Part shown: positions 20,821 through 31,800 of the stretch, piece by piece
Position numbering within the stretch: position 1 is the first letter of the stretch
Layout: each line of letters starts with the position of its first letter
Assembly (NCBI GenBank): GCA_963727535.1
Contig: CAVSGR010000001.1
Coordinates: 620,001 to 684,000 of the forward strand
Direction: 5' to 3'
Source: RBG-16-34-14 sp963727535
GTDB taxonomy: Bacteria > Bacteroidota > Ignavibacteria > Ignavibacteriales > Ignavibacteriaceae
Length of the DNA stretch: 64,000 nucleotides
Translations under genes and position numbers: made by a program
The notes under the pieces: generated by a model
Databases searched by the model: none
The model's input: the letters and a program-made list of their open reading frames with translations, nothing else
What the model was told of the DNA's origin: nothing

Positions 20821-22761
20821 TCATTTGAGTAATAAAAGTTTCTTGATGTCGTTGTAGTGTCCGGCTTGAATTCTATAAAAATATACTCCACTTGGTAGGC
20901 TTGAGGCGTTGAATCGCAAAGAATGGTTCCCTGCATTTTGCTGTTCGTTAACCAGCGTTTTAATTTCCCTTCCGAGAATATCGAATACCTTTAATGTTAC
21001 AAAAATATTTGCAGGCAATTGATAGCTAATGAGTGTGGATGGATTAAAGGGATTTGGGTAGTTTTGATACAAATTAAATGTATTAGGAATATCATGGTTT
21101 GTTTTATTAACAACAGATAAAATGTTATTTCCTGCTTCTATCATAATCATTTGAACTGATCTCGCAGGTGAAGTAAATTTAATTTCATTTTCAATGGGGT
21201 ACGCATCAGCCGGAAGATTTGATAATTCGCTAAAAGGTCCCCACTGGTTTGTGTTCGGACCGTATCCATTTATATAAACTTTTTGCGAAAAGTCACCGTC
21301 ATCTGTTCCACCTGTAAAAGAGTAACTATAGTATTTTGCACCGACGCCAATCGAATCCGTATCTATTCTGATTACTTTTTCTACAGTATCTTTATTAACA
21401 ATAACTACTCCGGTTTCGCCGGATGAATATTTTGAAGCATAACAAAGTATATTGCTGTTTGATGAAGAAGTAGAAACTGCATGATCGCCATAAAATTTCT
21501 GTAGATAATATAAATAATAAAATTCCGGGCGGGGATGATGTAAATAAACGGTATCCGGACCACTATAAAACATTTGTGTAGTCCAAGAAAGAAGCAGCCA
21601 TCTTGCACCTAAACCGTAGTTGTTTTTAATCAATTCACTAATAAGAATAGTAGCCTGCATACCATTGATATAAGATGTTGCCTGATCCTCAGTTGCACCC
21701 AAGCCCATATTGTATTCTGTCAAAGCAACTGGCTTTGGAGCTGCATTAAATTTAATGAAATCCTGCTTTAAAAAATCTAATTCCCTTTTAGGTTCTGATA
21801 CAGCAACATTTAAAAGGTATATTGGTGTATATGTATAACCGAAATAACTATGAATAACATAAAAGTCTGCTTTATCGCCAACTTCATTAAAGAAACCTTC
21901 ATTCCACGTCCTATCAACAAAATTCCAGCTTGTTGGACCATCAATAACAACCTGCCCGCCTATATAAATTGTAGCTCCAATTTCCTCAGCGGCAGCTTTC
22001 ATTGAATCAACAAAAACCTTAAAATGTTTTCCGTACAGTTCTCCGGAAATAATTTGCGATTGTCCATCTTTGTTAAGTGATGTATCAATCATCCATCCAT
22101 ACTCCCAAGGACCACCGTTTTCATTACCGATTTCCCAGAACTTTGTTCGTCCATTATCATAACGCACCCAGTCAGCAGCAAGATGTGCAGCCTGGGCTAC
22201 AGGGTCGTCGCTTGTTCCATAACGCGCATAAGCGTAATTAACTGTTATTAATCCTTCAGAAACATTGGTATTCTCACGAAGTGTATAATACTGGTCGGGT
22301 GTAGTTATGTCACCACTTACTCCCGATTGCCCATAAAATTTGCCTTTATTTGCAGTTCCAGTTGCCTGGTCGTATGTGGTACCATCATAAATGGAATCCG
22401 GAACATCGGCTGGTATTCCATTCCAAAAATATCCATTTGACCAGCTTCCACCCGGGAAACGAATGAGAGTCGGCGACAGAAGTTCAACTCCTTGTACAAA
22501 TAAAGGATCATCATGAGCACCGGCCCAGGCTGCAATTGAGTTACCAAATACATATTTGGAAATTTTTCCAAGAGTGTCGCCATTAATTTTAACTGTAACT
22601 GTTGCGGGTTCAACAGGTTTTACCGCATCCACTGCATTAGGTATTACGGCTGTCTTTAATTCAAAATCGTCTAAAAAACAATTCTCATCACTCTGTCCAT
22701 AAATGATTGAGGTCAACATAATTGTTATTAATAAAAAACTGGAATAAAATAATTTGTACAT
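20821..22761 (-). CDS. Clan GH-A arabinofuranosidase-like enzyme with C-terminal T9SS sorting tail
   Basis: This intact 646-residue protein has a signal peptide ending IIYGQ. The catalytic part resembles GH51-type alpha-L-arabinofuranosidases: an N-terminal strand (GKISKYVFGNSIAAWAG), LSPTLIRFPGGSWSNGYFW, a likely acid/base Glu214 in WEIGNENGG and a likely nucleophile Glu349 in VALTEYNMGLG. A beta domain follows. The last 85 residues are a type A T9SS sorting domain (LYQNYPNPFNPSTLISY, then SLPSGVYFYRIQAG, ending KKLLLLK), so the enzyme should be exported to the cell surface or released. It is one of only two genes here with a recognisable T9SS tail. The exact family and substrate are less certain than the clan. 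Confidence 0.8.
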   Translation of the reverse strand: MYKLFYSSFLLITIMLTSIIYGQSDENCFLDDFELKTAVIPNAVDAVKPVEPATVTVKINGDTLGKISKYVFGNSIAAWAGAHDDPLFVQGVELLSPTLIRFPGGSWSNGYFWNGIPADVPDSIYDGTTYDQATGTANKGKFYGQSGVSGDITTPDQYYTLRENTNVSEGLITVNYAYARYGTSDDPVAQAAHLAADWVRYDNGRTKFWEIGNENGGPWEYGWMIDTSLNKDGQSQIISGELYGKHFKVFVDSMKAAAEEIGATIYIGGQVVIDGPTSWNFVDRTWNEGFFNEVGDKADFYVIHSYFGYTYTPIYLLNVAVSEPKRELDFLKQDFIKFNAAPKPVALTEYNMGLGATEDQATSYINGMQATILISELIKNNYGLGARWLLLSWTTQMFYSGPDTVYLHHPRPEFYYLYYLQKFYGDHAVSTSSSNSNILCYASKYSSGETGVVIVNKDTVEKVIRIDTDSIGVGAKYYSYSFTGGTDDGDFSQKVYINGYGPNTNQWGPFSELSNLPADAYPIENEIKFTSPARSVQMIMIEAGNNILSVVNKTNHDIPNTFNLYQNYPNPFNPSTLISYQLPANIFVTLKVFDILGREIKTLVNEQQNAGNHSLRFNASSLPSGVYFYRIQAGHYNDIKKLLLLK

Positions 22762-22936
22762 TAAATTACCTCCATTGTTGTATCATTTATAAAATCATTT
22801 TTCACTATGTCTGTTATTACCCATGGAGCTATCTGATTTATTTCGGGAAAATCTTTAAAGACCTTTTACCTCGAGTTTAACTATATTATTTGAACAATTG
22901 AAGTTACTGCACTTCATAGTTTTTAATTGTTAAATA

Positions 22937-24514
22937 TTATAGCTTAGTCATCGTTATTAAGAATACATCGTTCTCACGAATATCTAATTCTTTCATGAAA
23001 GATTCCCCTGGTTTTACTTCAATTTTTTCACAGTAAATTGGCGAACCGTCATTTAATTTTTTTATTTCCTTTACCTGCTCTTTTGTTAGTTGACTTGGTC
23101 TGCCCATATCATAATAAGTTGTGTAAGGATCGTTTACACGATAACCAACTTTGTAAATTTCAAGATTGTATTTACCGGCAGGAATTTCAGAAACATTAAT
23201 CTTTACTTTGCCTTTTGATTTGGCTGGCAAATCGCGTATGTAATATTGCTGATTATTTATTGAATCAGGAAGTGTGTAAGTAAAATCCCAAAACAGAACC
23301 TGTATGTTTCCATTTTCATCTTTACATGCCCACGAAGAAGAATCTTTATTAATCAACTCTGTACTACCAAGTTTGTTCATGAATTGATAAGAATAAAAAG
23401 CCGGTTTATTAATTGCTTGGTAATTCAACAAACCAAAGCCGCCGTGAAATGGTGTAAAACGCGGTCCTGGTTCTTCAAAAATATCCGTGAATACCCAATA
23501 CGACATTGAATTAGCCGCATCTCCAACTTGTTTAATTTTATCAAGTATATATGCTGCTTCATGGTAACTATCATGTATCGGATCAGCAGGTGTGTATGAA
23601 GAACTCCATTCGGTATAATGAAGTTCTAAATTAGGCATAGAAGAACCGGCAATTTCTTTTCGTGAAGTAATAACATCGGCGCTAACACTCATAGAATTCT
23701 CATCGAGGATAGTACCGGAATGTCCGAACTCATCAAGATATCCTTGTCTAACTCCATAAGAATGAGTGCTAATAAAATCTAACGGAAGATTATTTTTTTT
23801 GCAGAAGTCTATCATGTCAACTTCCCATGCAGCCCCTGCAGTAGCAGGTCCGCCAACACGATAATCTTTATTTACACTTTTTATAGCATTGACGGAATAC
23901 CTGTATAATTTGAAATATTCCTCCTGTGTTCCCGTCCAGAAACCCGGAGTAAGGTTAGGTTCATTCCAGACTTCAAAGTACCACGTCTTTACTTCATCCG
24001 CACCGTATCGTTCCGTAAAATGTTGAGTTAGATTGCGGATAAGTTCTCCCCATTTATCATAATCTTTTGGTGGTGTTACATTTCCTCTCCACCAAAAAAT
24101 AGTCTGTTTACCGCTCGCCAGTGCTTGCGGCATAAATCCTAATTCAACAAAGGGTTTCATCCCGATACTTAATATATAATCGTATAACACATCTATGTAC
24201 TGAAAATTATATTCAGGATTTCCTTTTCTGTCTTCCCGATAAACTCCCATATCATCCGTTAACAATCCGTGCATGCGAATATATTTGAAACCACATTCTT
24301 TTTTTACATAAGCCAATTGCTGCTGCCAATCAGCCCGCAATCCCTCGTTGGCTCTGCCTGCGCCCACACATTCCTTAAACATTGTGTTAAGAGGATCTTT
24401 AACTTGATTAAAGTCTATATTAATTATCCGCTCAGTGGAAACTGATTGTGCAAATGTATTGTTAATACATAAACTAATTAGAGTGATTAAAAAAGCATTA
24501 AAGTATTTTTTCAT
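22937..24514 (-). CDS. Beta-xylosidase, GH39
   Basis: This intact 525-residue protein has a signal peptide ending NNTFAQ. The family markers are all present: YIRMHGLLTDDMGVY near the N-terminus, acid/base Glu185 in FEVWNEPNLTPGFW, HSYGV, and nucleophile Glu302 in LHYTEWSSSYTP. The C-terminal beta-sandwich begins at about residue 390. GH39 enzymes of this type remove beta-linked xylose from the non-reducing end of xylo-oligosaccharides, with retention. It lies downstream of the GH2 gene with a 117-base gap that contains a fossil T9SS tail. AGGAT upstream of the ATG is a weak ribosome binding site. Confidence 0.92.
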   Translation of the reverse strand: MKKYFNAFLITLISLCINNTFAQSVSTERIINIDFNQVKDPLNTMFKECVGAGRANEGLRADWQQQLAYVKKECGFKYIRMHGLLTDDMGVYREDRKGNPEYNFQYIDVLYDYILSIGMKPFVELGFMPQALASGKQTIFWWRGNVTPPKDYDKWGELIRNLTQHFTERYGADEVKTWYFEVWNEPNLTPGFWTGTQEEYFKLYRYSVNAIKSVNKDYRVGGPATAGAAWEVDMIDFCKKNNLPLDFISTHSYGVRQGYLDEFGHSGTILDENSMSVSADVITSRKEIAGSSMPNLELHYTEWSSSYTPADPIHDSYHEAAYILDKIKQVGDAANSMSYWVFTDIFEEPGPRFTPFHGGFGLLNYQAINKPAFYSYQFMNKLGSTELINKDSSSWACKDENGNIQVLFWDFTYTLPDSINNQQYYIRDLPAKSKGKVKINVSEIPAGKYNLEIYKVGYRVNDPYTTYYDMGRPSQLTKEQVKEIKKLNDGSPIYCEKIEVKPGESFMKELDIRENDVFLITMTKL

Positions 24515-24535
24515 TATTAGATTATCCTATTTATT

Positions 24536-24625
24536 TTATTTGAGCAATAAAAGTTTTTTTGTTTCATGGTATTTACCAACTTCAAGTCTGTAGGAATATA
24601 GTCCACTTGGTAGATTGGAAACAAT
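24536..24625 (-). pseudogene. Fossil T9SS sorting-domain tail in frame behind the GH2 stop
   Basis: Translated on the minus strand, this stretch reads IVSNLPSGLYSYRLEVGKY followed by a segment ending KKLLLLK and a TAA stop. That is the end of a type A T9SS sorting domain and matches the tail of the gene at 20821 (SSLPSGVYFYRIQAG, KKLLLLK). It has no start codon and no domain in front. It is in the same reading frame as the GH2 gene and is separated from it only by the GH2 stop at 24632-24634 and a second stop at 24626-24628. Confidence 0.75.
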
Positions 24626-24631
24626 TTATTG

Positions 24632-27068
24632 TTAATCCGCATTAATAAGAATTTTTGTCCCCTTTAATCCTTCCGAATTGGCTTCTAGCTTAATTTTACC
24701 CGTTTTATTTTTCGATTGGATAACAACCAGACATAAACCATTAAAGGCTTTTCTAAAGTTTGCCTTAAAGGATTCATGTGAAGTTTCTGACCCATTGTCG
24801 ACACCAATAATTTTTCCCGGACCAGAGATTTTAAAATTAACTAAATTATCCGCATAAGGAACCATTGTACTGTCTTTATCCAAAATTTTAACAGTTATAA
24901 AAGAAAGATCTTTTCCATCGGCTGAAATTTGATTTCTATCCGCATCGAGAATAATCTTTTCCGGTTTTCCCGCCGTCTTAATTTCTGTAGTTAAAGTTTT
25001 TTTGTCTTTAGTGCCTACAGCTTTTAAAGTCCCAGGTGTAAAAGGAACTCTCCACATTAAGTGCAATTCATCGCCGGTTTTCCTTTTTACTCCAAGAGAT
25101 TTACCATTTAAGAATAATTCAACTTCATCGCAATTTGTATAAGCCCAAACATCTATCGTTTCGCCTTCAGTCCAATTCCAATGAGGGAATAAATGTAAAA
25201 CCGGTTTATCAGTCCATTCACTTTGATAAAGGTAATATGCGTCCTTAGGAAAACCGGCAAGATCGATAATTCCAAAATATGAACTTCGGGAAGGCCATTC
25301 GTAAGGAGTCGGTTCCCCAAGATAATCAAAACCTGTCCAGATATACATACCGGAAACATAATCATATTTATTAACCTGGTTTAATGCTTCTTCGTGTGTT
25401 GCACCCCACGGTGCACTACAATTATCGTAAGCCGAACAAGTTTTAGCAGGATTTCCATCATTAAAAGGTATGTCCCATCTGATTGGCCATGCGTATACTG
25501 TCCTAGGCATGTCATAATGTCCGCTGTTTCCAAAGCAGAAGTTGTTTCGGAACCGATCAATTTTTCTCCCTGAAATTTTTCTGGGAAAGTTTGATAATCT
25601 TCACCATGATAACTAAATCCTATTAAATCGAGTGCATTGGATTTTAGCACCGGATTTAAGGGATCAGTACTGTTACAATTCGAGGTAATCGGACGTGTTG
25701 TATCAAGTTTCCTAATTATTCCGGCTAATTCTCTTGCAATAACAGAACCGCTGCTGTCCTTATGATCCCACTGTTCTACAATTTCGTTTCCAATACTCCA
25801 GATAAATACACTGGGATGGTTGCGGTCTCTTAAAACCATATCTTCAAGATCGCTTTTATGGCAGTATCCCAATCCAACGAGTAATCATATTTTGTTTTTT
25901 CTTTCTTCCACATATCAAATGCTTCATCCATTACAATAAATCCCATCTTATCGCATAGATCCAAAAGTTCCGGTGCCGGAGGGTTATGTGAAGTTCTGAT
26001 CCCGTTACATCCCATTCCTTTAAGGATTTCGAGTTGGCGCTCAATAGCGCGTTTATTTATCGCAGCACCAAGACAACCGAGATCGTGATGATCGCACACT
26101 CCATGTATTTTTAATGGTTTTCCATTTAAGAAAAATCCCTTTGCTGCATCAAATTTAAAAGTACGAACACCAAATGTTGTGGTGTAATCATCACATATTT
26201 GATTATCATAGTCTACTGATGTAACGGTTTTATATAAACCAGGGTTTTCAACCGACCACAATTCAGGATTGCTAATATTAAATTCCTGGTTTACTTCAGT
26301 AACAGAATCTTTCATAATCAAATTTGAGGATTCTGTTTCTGCAATATTTTCTCCTTCTTTATTAAAGATTGTTGTTTTTACTGTAACCTTCTGATCTTTA
26401 TTAAGTGCATTTCGCATTTTAATTTGAATTGCAACTTTCGCTGACTTTTCACTTACTTCAGGTGTTGTAACAAATGTTCCCCAATGATCGACATAGATTT
26501 TATTCGTAGTAACCAGCCAAACATTCCGATAAATCCCTGAACCGGAATACCAGCGTGAGTTCGGCTGCTTTGAATTATCAACTTTTACTGCTAATACATT
26601 TTCTTTATTTCCAAAGTTTAAATATGGAGTCAACTCATATCTGAAATGAACTATAACCATAAGAACGAATACCGAGATAATGATTATTAATCCAAACTTC
26701 GCTGCTCCTGTATATTCCGTCAAAATCAATAAAAATTAATTTAGCAGAATCTGCATCAGGTAGTGTGAAAGTTTTTCTGTACCAGCCTATTCCGCCCGGC
26801 AGTGCACCTCCTCCAACGCCAGCCGGATTGTCTTTATTGAATTCCCCTTCTATACTCCAGTCATGAGGAAGGTTAGTGTTCTCCATGCAGAATCATCTAA
26901 GCCAACTTCCTGGCCATTATCAACATCCCCTAAATGAAATTTCCAATCATTACAAAAATTTTCTGTGCTTCTTGCTTGAGGTATATTAGAAGAACAACCT
27001 ATTAATGCCGTAATAAAAAAATAAAACAGCAAGGCATTAGTAATTTTCATAAATATAGATTTAGTCAT
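24632..27068 (-). CDS. GH2 beta-galactosidase-type lipoprotein (four frameshifts)
   Basis: Five frames (26850-27068, 26635-26886, 25830-26729, 25381-25872, 24632-25510) join to about 812 residues. The N-terminus has a lipoprotein signal (FFITALIGCSS), so the enzyme is probably membrane-anchored. Domains follow the GH2 order: sugar-binding jelly roll (LPHDWSIEGEF, GGIGWYRKTF), immunoglobulin-like domain, TIM barrel with acid/base Glu in WSIGNEIVEQW and nucleophile Glu in IGSETTSALE, then C-terminal Ig-like domains. AGGAG eight bases before the ATG supports the start. Catalytic motifs are intact, so the breaks are probably sequence errors. The likely role is removing beta-galactose, as in xyloglucan use. 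Translation stops just before an in-frame fossil T9SS tail. It starts 59 bases after the GH3-GH31 fusion gene. Confidence 0.85.
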
Positions 27069-27127
27069 TTTTTTTACTCCTGAAAAATGTTAGATAATCT
27101 TTCCTTGTTTAGTCAAGGCTCTCCTGA

Positions 27128-30100
27128 TTATAATTTGATTACCTGTTTCGTACCATCATATTTAATAATCTCATTCGGCTTCGATGTAAAATTTAAACCG
27201 GAAGGTTTCTCTTTACTAATCTTAGTAATTTCAAAAGTTCTTGTTTGCAGCATACCTGGAAAACTTCCTTCCCTATTTCCAATGGTAAGATTATGATTCG
27301 ATTCAGAATAACTTACCAGAATGATTGAGAATTCCCCTTTTTCATAATTGTAATTTACATTCTCGTCTTCATAAATATTAAATGAACCATCACTACCAGT
27401 GTAAACAAATAACCTGATTGGATCGGCAGGCTTTTCTGTTGAATATTGAATATCCGGACCACAAGGAATAATAGATCCTTCTTTTACAAAGATTGGAATA
27501 TCAGTATAAGGCGCGTTAGCATTAATTGTTTGTCCGCCTTCAAAATATTTTCCTGATTTCAATTCGTACCAGCCGCTTCCTTTGGGTAAATAAACAGAAC
27601 GGGATCTTGCTTTATATTCTGTAACAGGATTAATTAAATAAAGCAGGACCAAACATAAATTGATCTCCGATGTTTAATACATTTCTATCATTTCCAAAAT
27701 CCATAACTAATGCACGCATAATTGTATAATCATTTTGAGTAACCATACCGGTTAATGAATAAATGTATGGCATTAAACGATAACGTAATTTATCATAAGA
27801 AGCATGGTTTGGTAGGCAGGATGATCATCCGGAGCGATGTTGAACATTTCCCGGTAAGGAAATTGACCATGAACTCTGAACAAAGGACAGAAAGTACCAA
27901 ACTGGAACCATCTTGTATTTAATTCTCTCCATTCATCAAGATCAGACTCATTTGGACTTTCATAACGGGGTTCAACTGCAAAACCGCCGATGTCTGTAGT
28001 CCAGTATGGAAGACCGGAAATTGAAAAATTTAAGCCTGCAGAAATTTGATTACTTAGGTCTTCCCATCTTGATGCGATATCTCCGCTCCATGTTGCAGCA
28101 GCATATCTTTGCTGTCCAGCAAAAGCAGAACGTGTAAGAATAAATACTCGCTTATCGGGATTTACTTTTCGCTGACCTTCATAAACAGCTTTTGAATTCA
28201 TCAATGAGTAAGTATTTAAATATCGAGATGCTGATCCCAAAGCTGTTGGTTCTTCCCGTAATATTGTTTCTTTCCTTGAAAGATTGGAACATATATCTGG
28301 CTCAGTTGCATCCAGCCACCAGGCATCAAATCCTTTTGAGAAAAGATTTTCATTTATTTGATTCCAATAAAGTTTCCCGGCATCTGAGTTATAAGCATCA
28401 TAAAAAGTTGAAACGTAACCCGGTCCTACCCAATCTCTTTGTCCTTTTTCAACATTACGCATGTAAAGCCAACCACGTTCTTTAAATTCATTATAATGTT
28501 TTGTACCTACATAAAACTTTGGCCAGACAGAAATCATAATGTGTGTATGAAGATCATTGTGAAGTTCTTTAACCATTCCTTCAGGATCGGGATAACGCGA
28601 CTTATCAAATTCGTGACTCCCCCATTGATCTTCTTTCCAGTAAAACCAATCCTGAACAATATTATCAAGAGGTATTTTACGTTCACGAAATTCTTTTACA
28701 ACCGAAATCAATTCATCTTGTGTTTTATATCTTTCACGACATTGCCATAAACCCATTGCCCACTTCGGCATCATTGTAGCTTTTCCGGTAATTTCCCTAT
28801 AGCCGTGAATTACCTGATCCATATTGCTACCGTAAATAAAATAATAATCAATCTGGTCAGCAACTTCAGAATAGAGAGATGTATAATCTTTAACTTCTTC
28901 ATTTTCAGGTTCGAGATAATCTAATCCTATATATCCGCCTGTATGTATCCATTCGATTTTTATTTTATAATTTTTACCTTTTTCCATGTTAAGCTTTAAT
29001 ATGTGTGTCCATGGGAGCCAGTTTTGCCTCCATGAATTTACAACTAACTTACCATCCAGCCACATTCTGGTATATCCACTAGAATATAATCTGAATTTAT
29101 GAATGCCCGGTTCGTTACATTCAATTTCCCCGCTCCAACGAACAGCAGCTACATTTTGTTGAAATCCTTCAGGATATTCATCATTAACATCAATAAATTT
29201 ATGTTCTATTCTTGATTCCAAGCGTGAAGAATAGAGAGAATCGAATTCAGCATCTTTAAAATATTCTGCAGTAAGTCCTCCTTCACTTCCATCTTTATCA
29301 AAAAGCTTAAGAGTATTTATAGGTTGATAATCACGGATATCGCCAAATTTTGTCCGGGAATTATTATCCCATAGAATTCCATAATTTTTGTTAGAAACGA
29401 GAAAAGGATTTGCTGCAATAATATTATATTGCCATAAATCGACATCATACTTTTTATAATTCATAATACCATTTTGGTGTTGTCCAAGTCCATAAAAAGC
29501 TTCATCAGCAGATGTATTAAAAAGTTGTTGAATATGATAAGTCTTTTCTCCCATTACTTCAGCGGGTGAAATAATTTTTCCACCTCCGGATTTTTCTTCT
29601 AAAAGTAAGTGGTTGTCAGAATCATAAAATGTAATTGCTCCTGTTAAAGTATCTACAGTTACAATAACTTTTGCAGTGGAAATTTTGATTAAGCTACCTT
29701 CTTCTGTTACAGACCACTCGACTGGTTTCCATACTGTTTTGTTTACCATTAGACTTGCACGTGATGAAAATGAATCAACCGGGGATGCAACAATACGAAT
29801 AATATCATCATTGCATATCTGAACTTTTATTAAACGCGGGTCAGAATCTTCTTGTTTAATTTTAAGTATTATTCCATCGTCTTGTTTTTCATATGTAGGG
29901 ATATCGTAAGACACAGTATCTGAGTCCTTAGAAGAGTTCTGGAAAGAGGTTATTCCATACCCATATTTGTATAAAGGATTATAGTCCTTAGAACCATAAT
30001 TGATAGGAATCTGTTCCATGCTTTTCGGCCAGCTATGCGATAATACTCCTCTTGGAGTATAATCTCCAAAAAGAACATCCGAAATACCTTCCCCTTCTGT

Positions 30101-31756
30101 TCCAGGCAGCCAAGCAGCTATAATAGCATCTGAATAGGGTAGGATCTTTTCAATAATTAAAGGTCTGCCTGATATTAAAATAACAACTACAGGATTACCA
30201 TAACTCTTCATTTTTTTTACAAGATTTATATCCGATTCAGTAAGCTCAAGATCCTTTCTATCTCCGTTGCCTTCAGCGTAAGAATTTTCACCTATTACTA
30301 CTACAGAATAAGAGGCCATGGTATTTGCAAAGTTGCCGTCTACTGAATAATCAATTGTATCATTTGGAGCTACTCCCCTCATACCCTGCAGGATGGTTGT
30401 ACCTATAGTGGTATTTCCACTCCCTCCCTGCCAGGTGATGGTCCATCCTCCGCATTGGTAGCCAAGATTATCTGCATGATCACCTGCAACTAAAATTCTC
30501 ACATCATTTTTCGGCAAAGGCAAGACATCATCATTTTTTTTTAGAAGAACCAAAGATTCCCGTACGCATTGACGCGCAATTTCTCTATGTTCCTTAGAAC
30601 CAACCTTGGAAATTAGAGATTTATCAGAGTAAGGTCTTTCAAATATTCCAAGCATAAATTTGATTCGCAAAATTCTCCGTACAGCATCATCGATACGTTT
30701 TATCGAAATCCTTCCTTCACTCACAAGACTCAGCATATCTTTTTGAAATTCTTTATAACGTACCGGAATCATAGCCATATCAAGCCCTGCATTAATTGCT
30801 AATTCAACATCCTTTTTATAGTCGGGACCAAGCAATCCTACAGCCGCCCAATCGGAAACGACAATACCTTGGAATCCGAGCTCTTTCTTCAAAACATCTG
30901 TAATCCAATATTTGCTTGCAGACATTTTTTCACCATTAATACTACTAAAGGAAACCATAATGCTTCCGACTCCAGCTTTAATTGCAGCAATGTAACCAGC
31001 AAGATGAATTCTTTTTATTTCATCAATACTACCGACGGTATTTCCTCGATCTATACCTTTCATAGTTCCCCCATCACCAAGGTAATGTTTAGCGCATGCA
31101 AGTACACTCGTAGGTTCATTCAAAGAGTCACCCTGAAAGCCGTGCACTTCTGCCACCCCAAACATTTCCGCTAATTGTGGCGTTTCACCAAAACCTTCGT
31201 ACGTCCTGCCCCATCTTTCGTCCATCGGAACAGCTATGCATGGAGCAAATGCCCAGTCTATACCTGTTGCAGAAACTTCTTCAGCAGTAATGCGTGCTGC
31301 TTTCAATACAAGAGCGGAATCCCTTGTGCACCCCATTCCTATATTTTGAGGAAAAATAGTAGCGCCGTAGATATTGTTGTTTCCATGAACAGCATCGATC
31401 CCATAAATTATTGGTATTTTTAATCTTGTTTTAAGTGCATAACTCTGAAGCGAATCATAAAGAGCAGCCCAGGTAGTAGTATAATTGTCAGACGGATCAG
31501 AATCCCCGCCGCTAAGTATAGAGCCAATAAAATATTTAGTTATATCAGCCGGGTCTTCCTGCAGTCCTGTAATATCCACTTGCATCATTTGACCTATCTT
31601 CTCGTTCAAAGTCATTCTACCAAATAAATCATTCACTCTTTGTTCTATGGATGCTCCAGAATTTAAGTATAAGGGAGTCTGTGCAGATGAATTCGCAACT
31701 ATTATAAATACAAAAAGAGATAGTGCATTTCTAAATATGTTATATATTTTCTTCAT
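27128..31756 (-). CDS. GH3-GH31 fusion: beta-glucosidase plus alpha-xylosidase in one chain (frameshifts only near the end)
   Basis: A single 1327-codon frame (27773-31756) carries both enzymes; two frameshifts near 27795 and 27640 lead to the remaining C-terminal part (27128-27652), for about 1543 residues. A signal peptide ends NSSAQ. Residues 30-601 are a two-domain GH3 without a fibronectin-III domain: nucleophile Asp302 in IVVSDWAAV, probable acid/base Glu554 in LPGTEGEG, end at KYGYGIT. After a short linker, GH31 begins at about 618 with no signal peptide of its own, carries a PA14 module (about 826-950), nucleophile Asp1149 in WWLDATEPD and acid/base Asp1226 in WSGDIASRW. The pair of activities suits stepwise removal of xylose then glucose from xyloglucan oligosaccharides (inference). 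The joint itself is unbroken in the sequence. Confidence 0.87.
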
Positions 31757-31800
31757 GTTTATCCTGATTATAATATTGGACCAATACGCTGAATAAGAAT

